From assembly GCA_028282295.1 (NCBI GenBank), contig JANQIE010000085.1, positions 1-64,000 of the forward strand: a DNA stretch of 64,000 bases, written 5' to 3'. Below the pieces are notes generated by a model. That model ran no database searches, was not told where the DNA came from, and worked only from the letters and a program-made list of their open reading frames with translations. This DNA is from Desulfobacterales bacterium. Lineage in GTDB: Bacteria; Desulfobacterota; Desulfobacteria; Desulfobacterales; JANQIE01. Numbering within the stretch: position 1 is the stretch's first letter; each line of letters starts with the position of its first letter. Shown here in pieces: positions 58,133 to 64,000 of this stretch. The position numbers and the translations under genes were made by a program.

Positions 58133-58675
58133 ATGACACAGCTTACAGCTTTTCACGGTACTACCATCCTCGCGGTTCGGCGTGACGGCGCCACGGCGGT
58201 GGCGGGTGACGGTCAAGTCACCCTTGGGCAGACCGTGATTAAAAAAAGTGCCAAAAAAGTACGTAAAATATACAATGACAAAATTATTGTCGGCTTTGCC
58301 GGCGCCACGGCTGATGCCCTGACCCTGTTTGAAAAGCTGGAGGGCAAACTGGAACGCTACAATGGTAATTTGATGCGTGCGGCGGTGGAGTTGGCCAAGG
58401 AGTGGCGCACGGATAAATATCTGCGCCGGCTGGAAGCGGTCATGATCGCCGTGGATGTCGACAACACCTTTTTGATTTCGGGCACCGGCGATGTTATCGA
58501 GCCGGACGACGATTATATCAGCATCGGTTCGGGCAGTGTGGGCGCCCAGGCGGCCGCCGCGGTTTTGATGCGTCACACCAAACTGAGCGCGAGCGCCATT
58601 GCCGCGGAATCGATGCAGATCGCGGCCTCGATGTGCGTCTACACCAATGACGCCGTCACCATCGAAGAGCTTTGA
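58133..58675 (+). CDS. hslV: HslV peptidase (ClpQ)
   Basis: HslV is the proteasome-like peptidase of the HslUV protease. The 180-residue protein has the core [20 protein letters not shown] and VKK-type [17 protein letters not shown]. The catalytic Thr, normally at position 2 after Met removal, is preceded here by a nine-residue MTQLTAFHG, so processing to expose Thr10 would be required (or the start lies differently). ATG 58133 follows AAGGA. hslU starts 67 bp later. Confidence 0.94.
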   Translation: MTQLTAFHGTTILAVRRDGATAVAGDGQVTLGQTVIKKSAKKVRKIYNDKIIVGFAGATADALTLFEKLEGKLERYNGNLMRAAVELAKEWRTDKYLRRLEAVMIAVDVDNTFLISGTGDVIEPDDDYISIGSGSVGAQAAAAVLMRHTKLSASAIAAESMQIAASMCVYTNDAVTIEEL

Positions 58676-58742
58676 CAGCCGATTGACGGGCATTGGATCA
58701 ACAAAAGTCAAAAAAACGGTATACAAGTTGGGTCACACGCTT

Positions 58743-60110
58743 ATGGATAATTTAACCCCCGCACAGATTGTCAAACAACTCGACAAATACATTATCGGGC
58801 AGGACCAGGCCAAACGTTCGGTCGCCATTGCCTTGCGCAACCGTTGGCGGCGGCGGCAGGTGCCGCCTGATTTGCGTGATGAAATCGCACCGAAGAATAT
58901 TATCATGATCGGTCCGACAGGTGTCGGCAAGACCGAGATCGCCCGCCGGCTTTCCCTGTTCACCGATTCCCCGTTTTACAAGGTCGAGGCGTCCAAGTTT
59001 ACCGAGGTCGGCTATGTGGGCCGTGATGTGGAATCGATGGTTCGTGATTTGCTGGAACTGACCATCAACCGGCTCAAGGCAAACGAACAGGAAGCCGTCA
59101 AGGAAAAAGCGCTGCAAATCGCCGAAGAACGGATGCTCGATTTATTGCTGCCCAAGCCTAAGCCGGCCAATCCGCTGCAAGCCGGTCCCGAGCCCGGCAT
59201 TGCCACCACCGAAACCGAATCGGAAAGTCAGGCCGCCACCCGTGAAAAGCTGCGGGGCATGTTGCGCAAGGGGAAATTGGACGAACGCTATGTCGACATG
59301 GATATCGCCGAGCGCAGCACGCCGGTGGTCGAGATTTTCTCCAATGTCGGCATGGAGGAGATGGGGATCAATTTCAAGGATATGCTCGGCGGCTTGCTGC
59401 CGAAAAGCACCAAGCGGCGTAAGGTAAAAGTGCCCCAGGCCTTGGAAATCATGGCCAAGGAAGAGGCGCAGAACCTGGTCGATATGGAAGGTGTGGTCAA
59501 ACGGGCGATTGAAAAGGTGGAGCAATCGGGCATCATATTTCTGGACGAAATCGACAAGATTGCCGGCAAGGAAGGCGGCCATGGCCCGGATGTCTCCCGT
59601 GAGGGCGTGCAGCGGGATTTGCTGCCGATCGTCGAGGGCTCCTCGGTGACCACCAAGTACGGGCCGGTGAAGACCGATCACATCCTGTTTGTGGCCTCCG
59701 GTGCCTTTCACACCATCAAGCCGTCGGACCTGATTCCGGAACTGCAAGGGCGTTTTCCGATTCGGGTTGAACTCGCTTCTTTGGGGCAGGCCGAGTTCGC
59801 GCGCATTCTCACCGAGCCCGAAAATGCGCTGCTGCTCCAGTACATCGCATTGATCCGCACCGAGGGCGTGCAAGTGGCTTTTGAGCAGGAGGCGGTGGAA
59901 GAGATCGCCCGCATTGCCGAAGACGTCAACAACCTGACCGAAAATATCGGCGCGCGCCGGCTGCATACCTTGATGGAAAAACTGCTCGAGGAGATCCTGT
60001 TTGACGCGCCTGATTTAAAGGGCACGAAAATCGTCATCGACGGCAAATACGTTCTTGACCGGCTTAAGGATATCAAGGAAGACGAAGACCTGAGCCGCTA
60101 CATCCTTTAA
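58743..60110 (+). CDS. hslU: HslU unfoldase (ClpY)
   Basis: HslU is the AAA+ ATPase of HslUV. The 455-residue protein has [20 protein letters not shown], Walker A ([13 protein letters not shown]) and Walker B ([12 protein letters not shown]). An intermediate I-domain (about 130-240) and sensor-type [12 protein letters not shown] follow, with ending DLSRYIL for docking to HslV. The ATG at 58743 is chosen; upstream in-frame codons overlap hslV. Confidence 0.96.
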   Translation: MDNLTPAQIVKQLDKYIIGQDQAKRSVAIALRNRWRRRQVPPDLRDEIAPKNIIMIGPTGVGKTEIARRLSLFTDSPFYKVEASKFTEVGYVGRDVESMVRDLLELTINRLKANEQEAVKEKALQIAEERMLDLLLPKPKPANPLQAGPEPGIATTETESESQAATREKLRGMLRKGKLDERYVDMDIAERSTPVVEIFSNVGMEEMGINFKDMLGGLLPKSTKRRKVKVPQALEIMAKEEAQNLVDMEGVVKRAIEKVEQSGIIFLDEIDKIAGKEGGHGPDVSREGVQRDLLPIVEGSSVTTKYGPVKTDHILFVASGAFHTIKPSDLIPELQGRFPIRVELASLGQAEFARILTEPENALLLQYIALIRTEGVQVAFEQEAVEEIARIAEDVNNLTENIGARRLHTLMEKLLEEILFDAPDLKGTKIVIDGKYVLDRLKDIKEDEDLSRYIL

Positions 60111-60126
60111 CCGCTTCAAATCGCCG

Positions 60127-61038
60127 GTGGTGCTGAAAGTGGCAAAAGAAGACAAGTCCATACAAATCCCGAACGTCGCTGAAATACTGATCGAATCCTT
60201 GCCGTACATCCGCCGGTTTTACGGCGGCACCATTGTGGTCAAGTACGGCGGGCATGCCATGGTGGATGCGCAGTTAAAGGAAGATTTTGCCCGCGACATC
60301 ACCTTGTTGAAATTCATCGGCCTGAATCCGGTGGTGGTTCATGGCGGCGGGCCGCAGATCAACGTAGTGCTGGACCGCATGGGGATCAAATCCAAGTTCG
60401 TGCGGGGGATGCGGTTGACCGACCAGCCCACCATGGATGTGGTGGAAATGGTGCTCGGCGGTAAGGTGAACAAAGCCATTGTGGCCCAGATAAACCGTCA
60501 GGGCGGTAAAGCGGTCGGTTTGAGCGGCAAGGACGGCGCCTTGATCCTGGCGGAGAAGTTGAAGATCGTGCATCAGCCCGATGAAAATCAACCGCCTGAA
60601 ATCATCGACCCCGGACTTGTCGGCTGTGTGACCCGCATCAATCCGGAGATCATTAATACATTGACGCAACAAGGGTTTGTGCCGATTATCGCACCGGTGG
60701 GCACCGGTGAGAACGGTGAAACGTTCAACATCAACGCCGATCTGGTAGCCAGTGAAGTGGCCCGGGCCCTGAACGCCCAGCGGTTGATTCTGCTTACCGA
60801 TGTTGACGGCGTTCTGGATGCCGCCGGTTCATTGGTGTCTTCCATCGAAGCGCAAACCGCGCAGCAGATGATTGCCGGCCAGCAGATCAAGGGCGGGATG
60901 ATTCCCAAGGTCGAGTATGCCTTGAAGGCGGTGACCAACGGGGTTGAAAAGGCCCATATCATCAACGGTACGCGGCGCCACGCCATTTTGCTTGAACTGT
61001 TTACGGATAAGGGGATCGGGACCGAAGTAACCGCTTGA
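60127..61038 (+). CDS. argB: Acetylglutamate kinase
   Basis: ArgB phosphorylates N-acetylglutamate, the second arginine-pathway step. The 303-residue protein has [31 protein letters not shown], and [20 protein letters not shown] with [10 protein letters not shown]. Length and an N-terminal extension before KYGG suggest the arginine-sensitive, hexameric type (inference). The reading begins at GTG 60127 (a second GTG follows), 16 bp after hslU. argD follows. Confidence 0.94.
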   Translation: MVLKVAKEDKSIQIPNVAEILIESLPYIRRFYGGTIVVKYGGHAMVDAQLKEDFARDITLLKFIGLNPVVVHGGGPQINVVLDRMGIKSKFVRGMRLTDQPTMDVVEMVLGGKVNKAIVAQINRQGGKAVGLSGKDGALILAEKLKIVHQPDENQPPEIIDPGLVGCVTRINPEIINTLTQQGFVPIIAPVGTGENGETFNINADLVASEVARALNAQRLILLTDVDGVLDAAGSLVSSIEAQTAQQMIAGQQIKGGMIPKVEYALKAVTNGVEKAHIINGTRRHAILLELFTDKGIGTEVTA

Positions 61039-61090
61039 AGCGATCAGGAAGGCCGAATTGATAAAAGCAAAGACGATTGAGGTAGAAAAA

Positions 61091-62269
61091 ATGAACGCAC
61101 CCAACATGCAGACAGCCGATCAAGTTATCGCCAACACCTACGCCCGGTTTCCGGTCATGTTGACCAAGGGGCAAGATTGTTATGTCTGGGACGATCAAGG
61201 GCGCCGTTATACCGATTTCGTATCCGGCATCGCGGTCTGCAATCTCGGCCACGCCAATCCGCGAGTCACCGCGGCTCTTCAGAAGCAGGCCGCCACGCTG
61301 GTGCATGTTTCCAACCTTTACTACAGCCAACCTCAAATCGCATTGGCGCAAAAGCTGGTGACGCACTGCTTTGCCGACCGGGTCTTTTTTTGCAACAGCG
61401 GCGCCGAGGCCAATGAGGCCGCTATCAAGCTGGCCCGCCGCTTTTTTCAGCAGCAGGGACAAACGCAGCGGCATCGCATTGTCAGCATGGAGAAGTCTTT
61501 TCATGGCCGGACCATGGCAACGTTGTCCGCCACCGGTCAGGATAAAATCAAAAAAGGGTTTGATCCGATTCTCGACGGCTTTGATTTTGCCCCGTTTAAC
61601 GACATCGAACGGCTGCAAGCCGCCATCGGGCCGCAAACCTGCGCCGTCATGTTGGAACCGGTGCAGGGTGAAGGGGGGATCAACTGCCCGGACAGCAGTT
61701 ATCTGGCCCAAGTTCGGACCGTGTGCGACAATGCCGGGGTGCTGTTGATCTTCGATGAAATTCAAACCGGCCTGGGACGCACCGGCAAGCTGTTTGCTCA
61801 CGAACATTTCGGTGCTGTGCCGGACATCATGACATTGGCCAAGGCGTTGGGCAACGGGCTGCCCATCGGCGCCATGCTGGCCACCGATAGGGTTGCGGCG
61901 GCGTTCAGCCCCGGCGCACATGCCTCCACCTTTGGCGGCACCCCTTTGGTGACCGCGGCCGCCTTGCAGGTGATTACCATGCTGACCGAAGAAAAGATAG
62001 TTGAACAAGGCCGCGAAACAGGCGCGTATTTCAAATCGCAATTGCTGGCGCTCAAGCAGCGGCAGGCCGCCATCGAAGATATCCGGGGCCTCGGGCTTTT
62101 GCTGGGGGCGCGTTTGAATGTACCGGCACTACCGATTGTCAACCGGTGCCTGGAACAGGGGTTTCTGGTCAATGCCGTCCAGGAAAAGATTTTGCGGTTT
62201 GTGCCGCCGCTGACGATTAAAAAAGAACAGATCGACGAGTTGATCGCTTGTTTGGACGACGTTTTATAA
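61091..62269 (+). CDS. argD: Acetylornithine aminotransferase
   Basis: ArgD is a PLP class III transaminase that makes N-acetylornithine. The 392-residue protein has SGIAVCNLGHANP, SNLYYSQPQ, NSGAEANEAAIKLAR, FDEIQTGLGRTG and LAKALGNGLPIG with the PLP Lys. ATG 61091 follows GAGGT; a TTG at 61058 after AGGAAGG is an alternative. argF, which often follows, is absent. Confidence 0.94.
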   Translation: MNAPNMQTADQVIANTYARFPVMLTKGQDCYVWDDQGRRYTDFVSGIAVCNLGHANPRVTAALQKQAATLVHVSNLYYSQPQIALAQKLVTHCFADRVFFCNSGAEANEAAIKLARRFFQQQGQTQRHRIVSMEKSFHGRTMATLSATGQDKIKKGFDPILDGFDFAPFNDIERLQAAIGPQTCAVMLEPVQGEGGINCPDSSYLAQVRTVCDNAGVLLIFDEIQTGLGRTGKLFAHEHFGAVPDIMTLAKALGNGLPIGAMLATDRVAAAFSPGAHASTFGGTPLVTAAALQVITMLTEEKIVEQGRETGAYFKSQLLALKQRQAAIEDIRGLGLLLGARLNVPALPIVNRCLEQGFLVNAVQEKILRFVPPLTIKKEQIDELIACLDDVL

Positions 62270-62294
62270 CTGCTGTGCCTGAAAGGAGTTGCAC

Positions 62295-63500
62295 GTGAAA
62301 GAAAAAGTAAACAAGGTCGTACTGGCGTATTCCGGTGGCTTGGATACCTCCGTGATCCTGAAATGGCTGGTCGAAACCTATGACTGCGAGGTGGTCACGT
62401 TTTCCGCCAATCTTGGTCAGGACGAGGACATGGGGCAGATTGAAACCAATGCCCGCAAGACCGGGGCTTCCAAGATTTTTATCGAAGATCTGACCGAAGT
62501 GTTTGTCAAGGATTATGTCTTCCCGGCCTTTCGCGCCAACGCCGTTTACGAAGGGCAATATCTACTGGGCACGTCGCTGGCCCGGCCGCTGATCGCCAAG
62601 CGTCAGGTGGAGATCGCCGAGGCCGAGGGCGCCGATGCGGTCAGCCACGGCGCCACCGGCAAGGGCAACGATCAGGTGCGTTTCGAACTGGGGTATCTGG
62701 CGCACAATCCGAGCATCAAAATCATCGCGCCGTGGCGTGAATGGGACTTGGATTCCCGCACGGCCCTGATGGCATTTGCCCAAAAACACGGCATCGAGGT
62801 GCCCACGACCCGGAGTAAACCGTACAGCACCGACTGGAACCTGTTGCACATCTCTTATGAGGGCGGCATCCTCGAAGACCCCTGGGCCGCGGCGCCGGAC
62901 GATATCTATACCTTGACGACGGCCCCCCAGGCGGCCCCTGATGAAGAGGAAGTGGTCGATATCACGTTCGAACAGGGCAACCCGGTGGCGCTGAACGGAA
63001 AATCGCTGTCACCGGCCAAGATGCTGCGGGCATTGAATGAACTGGGCGGTCGCCATGGCATCGGGCGGGTGGATATTGTTGAAAACCGTTTTGTCGGCAT
63101 GAAGTCGCGCGGTGTCTACGAGACCCCCGGCGGCACCATCCTGCGCAATGCCCACATGGCTATGGAGTCGATCACCATGGACCGGGAAGTCATGCACCTG
63201 CGGGACTCGCTGATTCCCAAATATGCCCAGTTGATCTACAACGGATTCTGGTTCGCGCCGGAAATGCGTTTGATGCAGCGGATGATCGACGATACCCAGC
63301 AGGATGTAACCGGTGAGGTTCGGATGGGTCTTTTCAAGGGGGCGTGCCGGGTCATCGGCCGGCGGTCGGATTTTTCACTGTACAGCGAGGCGTTTGCAAC
63401 GTTTGAAGATGATGAGGTATACAGCCAGAAGGATGCGGAAGGGTTTATCCGGTTGAACGCCCTGCGGTTGCGCATACAACAATTGATGAAAAAAGCGTAG
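62295..63500 (+). CDS. argG: Argininosuccinate synthase
   Basis: ArgG joins citrulline and aspartate with ATP. The 401-residue protein has the P-loop [34 protein letters not shown] and [15 protein letters not shown] 62295 is chosen because AGGAG lies 6 bp upstream. It lies 25 bp after argD and ends with a strong hairpin. Confidence 0.96.
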   Translation: MKEKVNKVVLAYSGGLDTSVILKWLVETYDCEVVTFSANLGQDEDMGQIETNARKTGASKIFIEDLTEVFVKDYVFPAFRANAVYEGQYLLGTSLARPLIAKRQVEIAEAEGADAVSHGATGKGNDQVRFELGYLAHNPSIKIIAPWREWDLDSRTALMAFAQKHGIEVPTTRSKPYSTDWNLLHISYEGGILEDPWAAAPDDIYTLTTAPQAAPDEEEVVDITFEQGNPVALNGKSLSPAKMLRALNELGGRHGIGRVDIVENRFVGMKSRGVYETPGGTILRNAHMAMESITMDREVMHLRDSLIPKYAQLIYNGFWFAPEMRLMQRMIDDTQQDVTGEVRMGLFKGACRVIGRRSDFSLYSEAFATFEDDEVYSQKDAEGFIRLNALRLRIQQLMKKA

Positions 63501-63502
63501 AA

Positions 63503-63546
63503 AACCTGCCGCTGCCGGTCAACGGCCGGCAGCGGCAGGTTCTTTT
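63503..63546 (+). terminator. Hairpin between argG and argH
   Basis: A perfect 16-bp stem AACCTGCCGCTGCCGG / CCGGCAGCGGCAGGTT (63503-63518 and 63526-63541, 7-nt loop) is followed by CTTTT. The U-run is short, so partial termination or mRNA 3'-end protection is likely. Confidence 0.75.
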
Positions 63547-63582
63547 GGGCACGATTCACAAAAGCCATTCACGAGGCTAACA

Positions 63583-64000
63583 ATGACGGAAAAACCCTGG
63601 GACGGCCGGTTTGACGAAAAGACCGACCGGCGTGTCGAAGCGTTCACGGCTTCGCATCAGTTTGACCGGCGGTTATACGCCGACGATATCGAAGGCAGCA
63701 TCGCCCATTGTCGCATGCTGGCCAAGTCCGGCATTATTACCGGCGACGAAGCCGCTACCCTGGCAAAAGGACTGGGGCAGATCAAAACCGAGATCGAAAG
63801 CGGACAATTCACTTTCGAGGACCGGTTGGAAGACATCCATATGCATATTGAAGCCCGGTTGGGCGAAATTGTCGGCGATGTGGCCAAAAAGCTGCATACC
63901 GCGCGCAGCCGCAATGACCAGGTGGCCCTGGATGTCCGGCTTTTTTTGCGGCGTACCACCCAAGAGACGATCGCGCTGCTCGACACGTTACGCGCGGTCC
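63583..64000 (+). CDS. argH: Argininosuccinate lyase (N-terminal part)
   Basis: Only the first 139 codons are in the window; the gene runs off the end. It starts at ATG 63583 and shows KPWDGRFDEKTDRRVEAF, DDIEGSIAHCRMLAKSGII, EDIHMHIEARLGEIVGDVAK and KLHTARSRNDQVALDVRLFL. The last is the S-R-N-D-Q signature of ArgH, which splits argininosuccinate to arginine and fumarate. Confidence 0.93.
   Translation, partial: MTEKPWDGRFDEKTDRRVEAFTASHQFDRRLYADDIEGSIAHCRMLAKSGIITGDEAATLAKGLGQIKTEIESGQFTFEDRLEDIHMHIEARLGEIVGDVAKKLHTARSRNDQVALDVRLFLRRTTQETIALLDTLRAV

Overview
The window comes from a Gram-negative anaerobe of the Desulfobacterota type, most likely a Desulfobacterales-like lineage (inference). 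The grounds are a complete futalosine menaquinone gene set, an hgcAB mercury-methylation pair, an outer-membrane gene set (lptE, cpoB, a lipoprotein with no recognised family), yajC-secD-secF, and a moderately GC-rich base composition. Genes are mostly chromosomal housekeeping in character. No rRNA, tRNA, CRISPR array or transposase was seen. Non-AUG starts are common: TTG for the DEAD-box helicase, dprA, secD, yajC, rpsT and xerC.

Layout. 1-7.4 kb: DUF2284 protein, clpS, then a minus-strand set (NAD(P)-binding protein, DEAD-box helicase, phosphoesterase, GDPD, glycosyltransferase). 7.35-8.04 kb: a 70-bp repeat array and a terminator. 8.0-17.1 kb: a minus-strand branched-chain amino acid cluster ilvD-ilvB-ilvN-ilvC-cimA-leuA. 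It is preceded by an unlisted 33-residue leader peptide packed with Leu/Ile/Val codons and by mutually exclusive hairpins, a classic transcription attenuator. 17.3-24.0 kb: a TetR-type regulator and the menaquinone genes mqnB, mqnD (plus strand) and mqnE-mqnC-mqnX-mqnA (minus strand). 24.1-25.7 kb: hgcA-hgcB. 25.9-29.4 kb: a periplasmic solute-binding protein convergent with a hybrid histidine kinase. 29.9-33.4 kb: topA and dprA. 33.6-34.4 kb: an AT-rich two-gene insert that looks like a Tlde1/DUF2778 peptidoglycan-targeting effector and its small membrane partner. 34.5-41.2 kb: rng, a LysM-like membrane protein, yajC, secD, secF, cpoB. 41.6-52.8 kb (plus strand): leuS, lptE, a SEC-C protein, murJ, an ftsB-like gene, coaBC, a family-4 uracil-DNA glycosylase, nfeD and slipin, with rpsT on the minus strand. 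52.9-56.2 kb: a 1111-residue STAND/TPR/BTAD regulator. 56.6-64 kb: a small basic SAP/Rho-N-like protein, xerC-hslV-hslU, then argB-argD-argG-argH (argH cut by the window end).

Intergenic DNA carries several dispersed palindromic repeat families. One is a roughly 145-bp full-length hairpin element (four copies). One is a 98-bp element lying just upstream of two genes. One is a GTGGGC-palindrome element (three copies), and another is the CCGGCnnTCGCCGG family that forms the 70-bp array.

The strongest observations are the ilv attenuator, the hgcAB pair with a Cys-rich N-terminal extension on HgcA, the Tlde1-like effector/putative immunity pair, and the hairpin repeat family.
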